A DNA stretch of 64,000 bases from Cyprinodon diabolis. Taxonomy: Eukaryota > Chordata > Actinopteri > Cyprinodontiformes > Cyprinodontidae. Each line of letters starts with the position of its first letter. The stretch's first letter is position 1. This document shows, piece by piece, positions 35,644 through 49,524 of this stretch. The position numbers and the translations under genes were made by a program. Under the pieces are notes generated by a model that was not told the origin of the DNA, did no database searches, and was given only the letters and a program-made list of their open reading frames with translations. The stretch spans positions 27,948,091 to 28,012,090 of the forward strand of contig CM060078.1 in the NCBI GenBank assembly GCA_030533445.1, read 5' to 3'.

Positions 35644-37320
35644 GTGTGATATTCAAATAAGATCAAAATACTTTAGTAGGTATTTTAGCTTGCATACATT
35701 TGTCTAATTAACAAATATGACTGTAACACTGAAGTGATTAGGAATACAGTGAAAAAAAAAGAGAAAACTTTCCAAAAAAATTAAAAACTTAAGCCATTGT
35801 AGTTATTTCACAACTGTGCTTACGTAGGGGACTCCATCTTTCAAATTTAAGGTACTTTAATTTCTTTAACTTCATTTTTTTTTGTATTTTCCAAGTGATG
35901 TTGTAAAAGTTTAAATTCCTTCTAGTGACCCTTTGATGTTCTTTCTTAGGATTTTGGCTGCTCCACCGCTTATTTTCAGTTTACACGGTACAGTCTACAA
36001 ACAGTAAGCTTCTTTTTTTACATTTAAAAGATTGAAGAGGAAATATTTGATGGCCTTGCTTAAGGCCGAGCAGCGTTAATCCTTGACCTTCTGATCCATG
36101 TGAGGATTTAATCATGATTCCAACTTTGATCACTTAGCTAAATGATACATAACACAAGTAGTTTAAAGTCATCTGTTGATTCTCTCAAAAGTCCTTCCTA
36201 AAACCCGATCAGCGAGCTGGCTCATGCAATGCAGCATCCTGGATATCCCCATGCTGGATGATTACATGTGTTGACAACACAGTAAAGCTATAAGCAGCTT
36301 CAAAGCGGCAGCAATAATTCATCGCTGCCAACTCTGCACTGTGACGCCACTCAAAATAGCATTGTTTGCTGCACTGCACTTGTGGCACTTGAAGGGTAAC
36401 TGAGGAGCAGCCTCATTAGGACAACCTTTTAGCAGGCAGGTCACTGGCTGAAGCACACCAGAACTTGATCCCTCTGTGACTTGGCTCCCATCATGCCTGG
36501 GATGCAGTGATATCACTGGTGCCTGATTTGATGAAAGATCAACTAGGGCTGCAAAGTATCTGGCTGCACTAAACCCAACAATCTCCAGCAGCGTCCTTTA
36601 AATGCTTACAGCAACAGGCCCTCTGTGTGTTTATTGTTAGTCACTTTACTTTCCAGCAACTAACCCAGCTGCAGAAAGTTGGAATACCTTCATAATATGT
36701 CGAATTAAGATAACATTAGGTAATAATCGAAAAAAAAAAAACAGGGATTATTTCCATAATATTTTCATTACATGCAATGGTAATTATTGCAATTTTTTCT
36801 TTAGCATTTTAGGATGTGTTATGCTGCATATTTTAGAGCACATATATGTTTTTTTTAAATCCAAATGAATTATGTTTAAGATTACAAATCAATCATATTT
36901 ATCATTTTCAACTTTTGAAAAGGGTAACTTTAATCAATGAAGAGTTATTGATCTCCTAACTTCAAGCATGTGCCAACTTTCAAGCACTGCAATGCAGTGA
37001 GTTACAGACAGCAGCCAGAGTGTCATAACCCCTGTTTGACACCAGAGGGCGATATCATTATGTCTCAAAAGTAGATTCGGTTTTAGAGACTTAGGATATT
37101 TTTTTGTTGAGATAAAAACTGTAATATCAATTACTGGAGTAAAATCAAATAAGATTAAAAAACTTAAAGGGATGCTGATGCAGCGCAATATAATATGATC
37201 AAAATGTTAATTTTTTTCACTAACTTGAATCTAATAGTAAATGGGGCAGAAATGATTGGATTTGGACAAACAACAGAAATCAGTAAAATTACAGAGACAA
37301 AAATATATATGTATTGTAAT
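35642..37320. other. Intergenic, no gene recognised
   Basis: AT-rich with A and T runs. Slightly GC-richer around 36190-36650, where open frames occur but match no family I know. Confidence 0.5.
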
Positions 37321-37702
37321 TAGTGTGTTGCACCAATACCATTTTTTGGCTCAGATACCGATACCTGATACCCAGCTGTGCAGTATTGGCAGATACCGAT
37401 ACCATCTGTTTGAAATAGATGTGTGTATATATGAAGAGCCGCATTCTACTTGGGTGTAAAATAATTGCCATCATGGCTTTGTCAAGCTGCTGCCTACCTT
37501 TGTGTAGCAGGAAAAAGACTAAAACAAAGTGAATCCAGTAGAACTTTTTATTGCCTACCTGGAATGGGGGACAATAGTTGAATAAACTTTTGGCTCTTAA
37601 AATGGTATCGTTGCTCTATTTGTTGGTACTCACCTGATACCACCATTTTAGTGCTGGATCGAGGCCCTGTCCAATACTGGTATCGGTATTGGTGCAACAC
37701 TA
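37321..37702. mobile_element. 382-bp hAT-type MITE with 8-bp target duplication
   Basis: The left end is TAGTGTGTTGCACCAATACC; the right end, read on the other strand, is TAGTGTTGCACCAATACCGA. Both are followed inward by further GATACCGATACC-type words. The 8 bases ATTGTAAT flank both sides (37313-37320 and 37703-37710). Ends and duplication length fit a non-autonomous hAT element. No coding capacity. Confidence 0.85.
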
Positions 37703-38739
37703 ATTGTAATATTTAAATTTATGTAAATTATATAAAAATTAAGTTACCCAAGATCGATATAGACCAGATTAATGCAAAATGATATTATGGGCCATAGTAT
37801 ATCTTACACTAGGACTGGAAAATTTATAACATTTTCAATGTGATTGCAATTTTACAAAATGCAATTTTCAAATAACCTTAAAGTGGATTTGCCATCACAA
37901 AGATGGGAAGAGAGTTGAAACCAGAACCACAGATATATTAATGAAGAATTTTTCAATGCAATAGGAGCAAGGAAGTCCTGTGACAATGTTGACTAGATGA
38001 TCCAGGTTTTAAGGTCATTAAAACAATGAATCCCTGGAGGGACACATCTTCAAGATTATGGTTTGTGGAAAGGAAAGGCAGCATAAAATCGCAATCTCAA
38101 TACTGGTTGACAAAACATAGAAAATATGATTTTTTGTCTAAATGGTTCAGGCGTAGCCTGCACAGTCAAGGGAACAGGTCTCACTAGGAACCAATAAAAA
38201 GCTATTAAAAAAAGGCTGACCACTTACAAACATGACGCAAAATTAAGTGGAAGTAAAACATTTTTTTAATTATAATGTTCTGCTATAGTTAATTTCAGCT
38301 AGGGATCTGTAGTCAATGTTTTCAGATTAATGTATCTTTTAAAATTTTTAGATCAATTACTGAAATACATTACATGAAATGTCTTTTATGATATCTGTTA
38401 TACTGTCTAATTAGTATGTTTCTTCATAACTCACCTGTCCACTATCAGTCTGGATTGTGACAAAATCCAATAATCTGTAATAATCCTCCATACTTTATCC
38501 TTCTTTGGCCACTACATCCTTTTCACACACAGGTGTTCGAGCGCGGCCTGTTTTTCAGTGTAGTCCTGTTTCTCTGACTGTAACTGGCTGGGTGTGCTCT
38601 CTGTCCTCTGACATGGGGGGCTGTCTCGGAGCTTGTCTGCCTGGCTGTGTGTTTCCTAGATGGGGCCGCCTATGAAGCTGGTTGACAGTTGCCTTTTTTT
38701 TTTTATCTCTGCTTCCTTTTCTATGTCTGCTTCTGTCTC

Positions 38740-38880
38740 CTTGAACCCCAGTCGGCCTCAGCAGATGGCCGCTCACTCTGAGCCTCGTTCTGCTGGAGGT
38801 TTCTTCTGGTTAAAGGGAGTTTTTCCTTTCACACAAGCATGTTTGGTGTGAGGGATTGCTTTTGAGTCAATGAGTCGATG
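38740..38880. repeat. Common fish dispersed repeat, related to block A
   Basis: CCTCAGCAGATGGCCGC, GTTCTGCTGGAGGTTTCTTC and AAAGGGAGTTTTTCCTTTC recur here in the same order as the CAGCAGAAGACCGCC...GGTTCTGCCAGAGG...GGGAGTTTTTCC words at 13259-13325. Family name not assigned. Confidence 0.6.
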
Positions 38881-39333
38881 CAATCAACTGGTTTTCCTTT
38901 GATGGAAAACTTTGAATCAATTCGACTATGACCTGGTTGAATTGTCTCTGTAAAGTGTAATGTGTTGTGAATTAGTTCTACAGAAATACACTAAATTGAA
39001 TTCACATATTCAGGAGTGAACTGGAACATCCAGGCCAAACTGGGTTCCATGAAGCCAAATGATAAAACTAGAACAAGTTTGTTATTGATTCTAAGCATCT
39101 GAATTTAAAAATAGGGAAAAGTGAATCTATTTGCTCCTTTCAGGCCGAATTCAAACCTACAGTAGCTTCCAAGCTTTTCGCAGATTGTTAATCATTGTGA
39201 TTATTAAGGCAAACTGGTCACAGTCCAAAGCTTCTTGTCCTGGATTCTTCTAGATCTTTCCTGAATGTCATTTGTTATTAGTTGCTCTCCAGGATAGGCA
39301 CCACATCAGAACCTTTGACAACTACTTATGGGT

Positions 39334-39779
39334 TTAGGTTTCATCAACGACAAAAATAAACGATATGATCTTTGTTGTGCTGGCAGAATGAGAGCAGCCC
39401 TGTCCAAGATGACTCACTCTCAGCAGTCTGCCATGGCTGATGCTCAACCCGTCGGCCAATTTGCCTTGATCTTCCTCTCGTTGCCGCGTGTCGTCCACCG
39501 TACTGCTCACCCTCAGCAGAGAAAACTGGACTCTCGTGGTCGGGGCAGGCGGTACGGTTTTCATCTCACAGGGGTGAGAACGAGCAAAGCGCTGAGCAAA
39601 TGTGCTGAGAGGATTCCTGACATTCCCCTGCTCAGCCCTGGTGGCCTGGATTGGTGTAGGGTTCCTGGGAGAGGGGGAAGAGGAGCCGGCAGTCGACTCA
39701 GCAGCTGACACCTCCTCTGATCTCTATCTCTTCCTACAGCCATAAACCAATCTGTCTGAGTTTTCAGCGTGGCGGCCAC
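39334..39779. other. GC-rich segment open on both strands, unexplained
   Basis: About 125 codons are open on each strand in a patch clearly GC-richer than its surroundings. The - strand reading (from 39711) is rich in Ser, Pro, Arg and Thr, includes NPLSTFAQRFARSHP and PPAPTTRVQFSLLR, and meets a possible donor GTGAGC right after that LLR. No known domain was recognised. It could be an orphan exon, a non-coding RNA exon, a retrocopy piece or chance. Confidence 0.25.
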
Positions 39780-41906
39780 ATAAGCATAGCTTTTCCTTGT
39801 GGCCTCACTTACATATGCCAGGCTTTTTACCCTGATTCAATAGTTTGTTGTGGTTTTGGATGCAACATTAAGAAATCCCTCAATATGATGAGTGTCTTCT
39901 AAGAGAAAAAAAAGTTTTGAGGCCTCCTACCCGAATAAAGCCTTAAACCTCAGCCTGGCTAAGACCATACCTCTTTTTTTTCATGAATGCATTTATCTCT
40001 TGGAACAATGAACATAAATACAAAATGAAGTTCATTCCTTGGCCTCTGATTTCTGAACATGCACAAAAAAACAAGAAGTATCCTTCTTTTGTTTAATTCT
40101 TTTAAATGCATTTGAGCAGATGAATATCTAAGTTCTGTCCTAATGAAAACATGTTCACACTTTCTTGAATTGTGCTATGCTTGCACTCTTCAGGGTAACA
40201 TGGCTCTGGTGTTAAGCTTGCAAAACTGTTTGATCAGAAGACCTCTGGCTTCTTTCAGTCCTCTGGGGAAAGCTGCGTAATTAGTCGGCTCAAAATAAGA
40301 TCAATGGACCCTATGTGAATCTTGTATGCATCTATTGAGACATCATACCATTAAACCAGATATTTAAAGTGGAAAAAAAGAAAGTTGTCTAGTATTTTTT
40401 TGCTGAGTTAGCATCACAAAACCGATCTATTTTATAATTGCCTAAAGAGCGAAAGAGAGAATTTCTAAGGTGATTTTTATTTCTTTTAAATCAAAGGTTT
40501 CTAATTATTTCCTTTTAATTTTATATGTGCCTTTTTAAATGCCTGACTTGAGCAAAAATGATTTTGGTATCCAATAGAGAAAATAAAAAAAATATAGCAG
40601 GGGTAGTCAAGTGATTAGAGGGCCGCAAGATCTGTGATTCTGGGTCCCGAAGAAAGTTCCTGCTCACTGCTTCCTAACTGATGGACTAAACGCTGAGCAC
40701 ACATTTCATTGCAAATGTAGTTTTGTATAAAAGTTTGTTTGCTGCATTTTTTTAATATTTTCAAGCTTTTCTACGGATAAATTAAATACGACAATTAAAG
40801 GATGATCAGCGATTTGTTTGTTCTTTTTGAAGTACGTCACACATTAAAAACTGCTATGTCATTGGCTGCAGTCTGCTACTGGTGGTAAAGTCACCTCTGC
40901 ATGGCTTTTTTTTCCCTTAGTCACTCTCAGCTTGATTTAGCAGCAGCCACATCTTACTCTGCAAGGTGCACAAGCTGTACCCTTGATGAGGTATTTTTAC
41001 TGGGAAGCCTCCCCTGTGACAGCCTGCTCTTTGTCTTCCTTTTGCAGCTCTACTTTCTACAAAACGATAACGACAGAAACAGATTTATCTCCTACATTTT
41101 TAATAAAATCACATATGGGTCACTATCATTAAACGTCTACTTTACCCTCCAGCAAGATTGGCTGCGTTTTCCTGTGTCACAAATTTATATAGAAGGAGGG
41201 GGAACACCATCTGCAGTTTTTGGCTGCTGAATTATTCATTAGCTGCCTCAGCACAAACCTAAACCATGGTGGCACATTATGTTTTACAAGCTCCTGCTTA
41301 TTTAGCATCAATTATCAGGTGATAACTGATCACACATTAAACTAAAACTATCATACTTGCATAAAGCCTTTATTTGTTTTGGAAATATTTAATAAAAAAT
41401 GGTGAAAATGTTAAAATAATGGTCAGAAACTTTCACACAGTGTTCTTATTTCTCTCACTATCAGCTGCCTCGGCTTTGCTGACCGTCTAACTTGTCATTC
41501 AGCTTTCTCATTAGGACAACATGTTCAAGTCCGCCTTGATTAATGACCTAAATGTTATATAATGAATTGACATGCTACTGCTGCTACCATAAACTGTTAC
41601 ACTCTGTCTCCAGGCATATGTCTGTGCAGCTTTTCAGCATTATGAGTTATTGCTCAGCAGGGATGATTATTATTGACTTTCTATGGCAGGCATTCCGATG
41701 TCATGCCATAGAAATCCCCTCTTATCATTGTGACTCCCCAGCTGTTGGGTTAATGTTTTATTTCAAACCCCACATTAATAAAAAAGTGAATGAAAGAGCT
41801 TTTCATCTCCCTGTATTCTGCTCAAAGCTGACTACTTTGCTGTAACTGGGTAGGTAATGAGTAATGACGATACCATGGATTAAATTTATATTAAAATGTA
41901 TATATA

Positions 41907-43367
<1,461 letters not shown>

Positions 43368-45949
43368 TAAACCTATAACTTTATTCACCATTAATATTTA
43401 TTTAACACATGGCATATTATTTTTTCACTTTAACTTTCACATTTTGGAAATACCCGTATGACAGCGCCACAGCTTTGTGAGCCCCTGCTAGCTTAATTGA
43501 CATCATTTTAGTTAAATGGAGAATCATGTTCTGTGTCCAGTGATGAACATGGTAAGACTCAAGCTGGTAGGAGAGTATAACCAAACGAGCTGCACCATTA
43601 CCTCAAATGCCACTCAGAGAGGAAGAAGTTGTTACTTTGAAAACTATTATAAGCAGCCAGAATAAACCTTGCAGCTGCACTCAAAGACCATGTTTTTCAG
43701 ACACACTGTCCTGTGGATGGATAAACTCAAGTGGCTGTATTGACAATCAGGACAGCATCTTTATTGTGAGGTAGGGGGCAGCACATGTCTTGGGGTGTTT
43801 TAGATGATTGTTAGAGCATTATATGGTACTTGGGGTTTGGCGTTGTTTTTAATTTGAACAATTCCAGTTCCTATCGATTCAAGATTCTAATTCTTTTGAG
43901 AAGACTCATAAAAGTTATATGTTAAAAAATAGCTGGCTAACTAGTGTTCTGTCTGGATGAAATAATCCTGAAAGAAATTGAATTCCTTAAATGTATAACT
44001 TTCTGTTAACTTTACTATAAAATTATCATAGTTATTTTTAACCAGTATATAAATATCAAATCAAACTCTGATATAAATCTTTTTACATAGAGGTCTATTG
44101 TTTAAAACTTTATTAAAACACATTTACATATATCTAGTGACTGATGCTTCAGGTTCATACACAATAGATGAGAATTTTATTATTTTATTTACCTGATTCT
44201 GGCCTTGGTAAGGTTCTAGGCCGAGTGTCTGAGCAGAAGAAAAAAGGATATTACCTTAAAGTGCTGTTCGTTCTATCCCGATGGGTAGATGTTAAGATAT
44301 AAAGCAAGGAAGAAAGTATTAAAAAAAGACTCTCCCTGCAGAAGCTGTACAATGAATAAAGAGGAGGAACAAGTTCCCTCTGTAAACCTACCTTAACACA
44401 ACACCGGTGCAACAGGTCAGAGATAAGGCTGTAATTGTGACTCAAGCCGTGTTTAATAATTTTGTTAATATAATACCATCCCCAGTATCACAGGTAGATG
44501 ACTGATAATTTCTAAATTTAACTTTATTCCACAATCTGGAATGCTGGATGCTCAAAAAGAATGTTTGCTTTCTTAGCCACATTTTACCATGGCACAAACC
44601 CCCATGCAAACAAAGAAAGAACGTTTCAAACATTTCTTTAAAAAGATGATCCGATTATTTTGACATTTAGTAATTTAGAAATAATTCTCGTCATCCTGAC
44701 AGACTGAAAACAGGAAATCTTTAGTTAATCTCATTGTCAATCTCTTTTATACAAGACATATGATTTTACACATATATGATATGTATTAAGCAAAACATAT
44801 AATGTGAATTTTTAAAGTGAAAATTTAGCAGACACCTTCAAAAGACAACAAATGTTTTCTTACTTGAAACATTTTTTCATCATCATTAATGCTGATGTTC
44901 ATCCTAGATCAGAAGTTAATAATTATTATGCTTCTAATGAAGATCTCACTTCATTTAACAACTGTTTTAGGGATATAATGATCTTTTCTTTTTTATTAAT
45001 TTAAATTGAAGAGAAATAGGGTTTAAGGATAGAACAAATAGTTGTTGATATGACTTAATTTTATTGCTGAAAATCTACTTTTTAAATATATAATCAATTA
45101 AAGCAATGTTTTTACTTATGCTATGATAAAGGTCTTATTATAGTAACCTCTATGTATCACTGAAGATATTTTATATGAGTTTGATAAAGTGTATACAGTA
45201 TGCAATTTTTTTTATTAATGTCTAGTTCCATAAGAGTCTATGTACTGCTAATTGGCCTTCTTTTAATTATTGAAAGTAGTCATGACCTAAGAGCAGCATC
45301 AGCATCACCCCAGTATTAGCCGAGTTAATCTGAAGAGCTCAGCACCGTCTCATTAACGGGCCACACTTTCCATTGATTTAGGTTCCAGCCTGTCAATAAC
45401 CCAGTACTTTTGTCTATTCAGACTATTGGTTGCCTTGGTTAGCATAGCATGTGCTTATACAGCAACTCAAAAGCCTGTCTCATTAATTTGCTGCTCAGTG
45501 CGATCCGACAGTCTACCCCGGGAATAAAAGAACTGAAGCACCCATTATCTAGAAATTTGTAGGGTTTTACAAATAAGGACAATAAGTGATCTGAGGGTTT
45601 AAAATTTAATGTCTGCTGTAGAAAATACACCTACATTAAATTCATTATTCATTTTCTTTCCACAGTTGGAACAAAAGTATATATATCTGATGGAAACTAA
45701 CCACTGTATATCAGTACATGCATTTCTTAACAAAAATTGTACTCGAGTAGGAGTAGCACTACTTTAACATACGGTATATTTTATTTAAAATAAAAGTAAA
45801 AAGTATTTATCCAAGAAATTACTAAGGTAAGAGTGAAAAAGTATTTAGTAAAAAGGCAACTCAATTAATTGCATAATATAATCTTGTTAGGAATCCAGTG
45901 TGTGTGGGCTGTTTGTTATTTGTGTTCTCTCCCTCCACCACCAGGTGGC

Positions 45950-46500
45950 GCCCTGTTCTCGTTGGTTCTCCCACACACCGGCGGCTGGTTGTGCTCATTA
46001 CTGAGGACTCTTAAGCGGTGGACTGCCAATACCTCGTCGCCAGAGTGTTTGCCAGTTTTGGGAAGTCATCCTGCAAACTGGATTTTTGGCCTTCTCCCCC
46101 TGGAAGGATTGTTTTGAGCTTCACACTGAGCAGGGGATTAATCTCCACACGACCCGTTCAAGTTCTTCTGGAAATCTAAGTGGTAGTCCGCTCCATTACT
46201 CCTCAAAGAACCAACCAAACCAAAAACCTGTCCGCCCTCCAACGAGCCCCCGAATCTCTGGATAAACCCACACCGACCGGATTCTGGGAAGAGAACCTTT
46301 TTCTGCTAACGTGAGTGCCGTTCACCTCTGATTTTTGCAAGACGTTGTTCAAAGTTCCCACGGACCCTGAACTAACCTCTGAACTTCCCTTCTCACTTCC
46401 AGTTCCAGTTCACCAGCTCTCTGAGTTATACTGGATCAACTATATTGATTATTCCAATAAAGCTGTTAAACTTTTACTCTGGTTCTCTGAGTGGTTTCCT
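45950..46500 (+). repeat. Dispersed retroelement-like segment
   Basis: About 550 bases of GC-richer DNA between AT-rich flanks. It ends in TTCCAATAAAGCTGTTAAAC followed by TTTTACTCTGGTTCTCTGAG, a polyadenylation-like end as found at the 3' ends of retroelements. No coding frame with a retroelement motif was found, and no terminal duplication was recognised. Confidence 0.35.
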
Positions 46501-47633
46501 TAAAAACATCATGACACATCTGATTTATTGTTTAGAAATTCTGCAGTCAAACAGATGTTATGTAAAAGCTATAGTGTTTTAAAGACTAAATTCCAAATAA
46601 AGTTAAAAAACAAACAAACCACTGGACTTTGTTTTCCAAGTTCCAGGCTTATAGGGTGGCCCAAACAAAAGCCCTGCTGTGGCTTAGAAAACATGCAAAC
46701 TGAATTGAAAAAAAACAGGTCCGCCCCTTAGGAATGGAGAGTCGTTGAGGGAGTTGTTGGCCTCCAAAACCTGATCCTGGCCCATGCCTCTGAAAAGGGA
46801 GTCATAGGGTGGTAGTTGGCCTGGCTATACAGATGAGATGTTTTGGTGTCCTGCATGGTGATGAGGATTTAGATGATACCAGGAGGGAATCAACTCTATC
46901 GCTGCGTTGTAGGTTTTTGAGAACTGGAACCCGACTTCACCCCCTCTATTTACCGTTTTTTTTTTCTCTCTCTTAACATCTTAAAGACTGAAAGAAAATA
47001 AAACGGTACAAATAAATTACAATATTACAAAAATGTAAATTCCTGCAGAATAAAAAAATGTCCACTCCTTGGAATGAGGTTTACACATCTGTTAGAAGGT
47101 AAGGAATTTCCACTACCAATATCTATCGTTCATTGTGTTTTACCTGATCTCTGTTCAGCATAAGTTACAGTGGAACCTTTACAAGAGTAGCAGTAGCAAA
47201 AAAACTTTTCCTCTAACTGATAATCAGGTAAATGTAACTGAGTAGATGTAGATAATTACTACCCGCCCCTGTCAAACTTACTGTATTTATTAATTAAGCA
47301 ATTAAACCCCTGTTTTTAAGTTCATTATCAAATGCCTTCTTCCAGTTAAATATAGAACCTTGTAGCATATGTACTGCTGTAGGACTCCAATGGTTTATCA
47401 ATCTGTGACATGCAAACAAGGACCTAAAAAAGAAAAGTTTGTTCATGTATGTGTATATAAAGACATTTTCTACAATCGTATTTCAATTTAGATTAGATTT
47501 TTCTTATACTTTAAGAAGAGCATTTATATGTTAAATGAACATTCACAACTATTTCCATCAATAATAAGGTGTAACAGACCCAAATATAGCAAGTATATAG
47601 CCATACTAAACAAATCTATTATCAAAGGGACTT

Positions 47634-47636
47634 TGA

Positions 47637-47675
<39 letters not shown>

Positions 47676-47677
47676 AT
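47634..47677. repeat. (AAAT)n microsatellite
   Basis: About 11 tandem AAAT/TAAA units. A short interrupted AAT tract follows at 47841-47868. Confidence 0.9.
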
Positions 47678-49524
47678 GGTTTATGTTTCTCTGTTTTGAT
47701 TTTGCATAAATGGTGGTTCTACTGGTGTATCTCTGTTTATAAATCCAATATTGGCATTATTTCAAGATCTCCACACAAAAGTATGCCGTGAATTTGATCC
47801 ACGCAGATGCTATTTATGTAATGGAGAGTGTGTTAGTTACAATAATAATAATAACAATAATAACAATGCGCAATCTGACCTGGTGGAATATTTTGGTTGT
47901 GTAAACTTCCTGGACAAACAGCGAGGGAAGTGTCAGACAGGATTGCCATTTGCTCCCCCGAGACTGTTTTTACACCTCCTTCTAAATAAGGACGCAGGCT
48001 GCCAGGACATATGACCACCGTCCCAATTTGGGCCCTGGACACAGTATCCATCCATCTATCATATGCCTGCTCTATGCCAATAAAAGCCAAAGTCTCCCTC
48101 CCTCTCCCTGTCTCTCTATGGGTTACACACAAACACTCACACACACTGAAGGTTTCCCATGTGAGGAAAATCTCCATCAAGTTAGCCTTGTTATACCCAG
48201 GAAGACTAAAAAGACAGGTTAGTTCCAATTCAAAATAAAATCACAGATATAAACAACAATTTTAATTGTAAGTTAAAGTCTTCACTAGATATCAATTTTC
48301 GAATGGCAAAATATCAGTTCAATATTTCAGCACTGTTTGGGCCTCAGCCAGCTTGCTTGCAGTGTTTCTGTTTAGAACAGATATAGAACTTCAGATTTCC
48401 AGGTATGGGACTTTTACAAGCAGTTTTCAAAAGTTTTTAAAAACCTTTAAAATAAAAATAATGCAGCAGTGCTCTATTTTAGAAAACTAGCTTAATCCAG
48501 GCTACCATGACAGCCCTGACAATTAATGTTGTCACAGGAGGTGCTTGTTTCGTAAATTTTATGGTCAAAAAATGTTTAGAAAAGTGTTTCTTTCGTTCTG
48601 GGATTGTTATATATTATATTTTTTATTACAGTTTGTAAAATACTAGAATTTCCCCATATCTATATTATTACATGTCTTAAACATCAGATTTTAAGACTTT
48701 TTACTCTCTTGGAGTAATTTTTTGGATGGCTACTTTTTATTCTTCCTTGAGTAAAAGTATGATACAATTGTGTTTTTATACTCAAGTACAATTTTTGAGT
48801 ATTTTGAGTTTAGTCTATTTTTTCACATAGAGCCAGGTTGGTTTTAGTAGCTTAGATATTGTTTTTTTTATATATATTCATATTCTTCCTGTTTGCTTCT
48901 TAAATTTGATTGTTCACCTGAAACTGTAAAAACAGTAGCTAAAACAGTAGAACTATGTATAAGGGGTTTTTTTTGTGTTTAGATGCCTGATTTGGTATTT
49001 GCATAGTCATTGATGTAATGTTTTATTTTGAAAAGCTTTTAAAGGAAACTCTTGCTTTAAGTCCATCTTACTTTCCTGAGGCTGGTGTGAATGTGCAGTC
49101 CCCCCATCAGTGGTATCAGACCTGCTGGTGCTGCTGGGCTCCACAGGCTCTCTCCTCCTCCCTCTCCCCCTTCTTGTAATGGGGGGCTGTGTGCAGCGGT
49201 GAAGTCACAGTGATGTCATTTGAGGAGGTGAGGGAGTAGGGGGCAAGGTGAGCTGGTCTTGCAGTGAGTGTTGCCGCCCCCTCCACGGCAAGCGTTGTCT
49301 GTACAGAGGCGTGGAGCGGCGAAAGATGGTCATCGCCACCGCCACCAATCCAAGTTGCGACGCCTTCTTTTCTCCACTTGTTCAGATCTCGGGCCATGGG
49401 GCCCTGATCTACATTGACCCAAAAACTCTAACCCTTCACAGCCAATATGCCAAAGGACAGAAGATAAGAAGAGTTGCTTTTTCAGGGCAGGTAACTTTAA
49501 CCAGGTGCCCCAAAGGTAAACTGG

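Larger units (their letters stand above)
37703..41906. other. Intergenic, no confident gene
   Basis: Contains a dispersed-repeat segment (38740-38880), a GC-rich open segment (39334-39779), and a decayed repeat start near 40600 (CAGGGGTAGTCAAGTGATT). Otherwise AT-rich non-coding DNA. Confidence 0.5.
43368..49524. other. Intergenic region upstream of fgf6
   Basis: No gene recognised. Decayed ACTCAAGTA/AAAAGTATTT-type repeat pieces occur at about 45660-45870, 47190-47290 and 48690-48810, a GC-richer dispersed repeat at 45950-46500, and microsatellites at 47634-47677 and 47841-47868. The last 400 bases (49090-49524) become GC-rich and CpG-containing and probably include the fgf6 promoter and 5' UTR, without an obvious TATA box. 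Confidence 0.5.

Noticed and set aside
40901..41230. 109-residue + strand open frame
   Set aside because: No motif, AT-rich codon make-up, and no supporting context.
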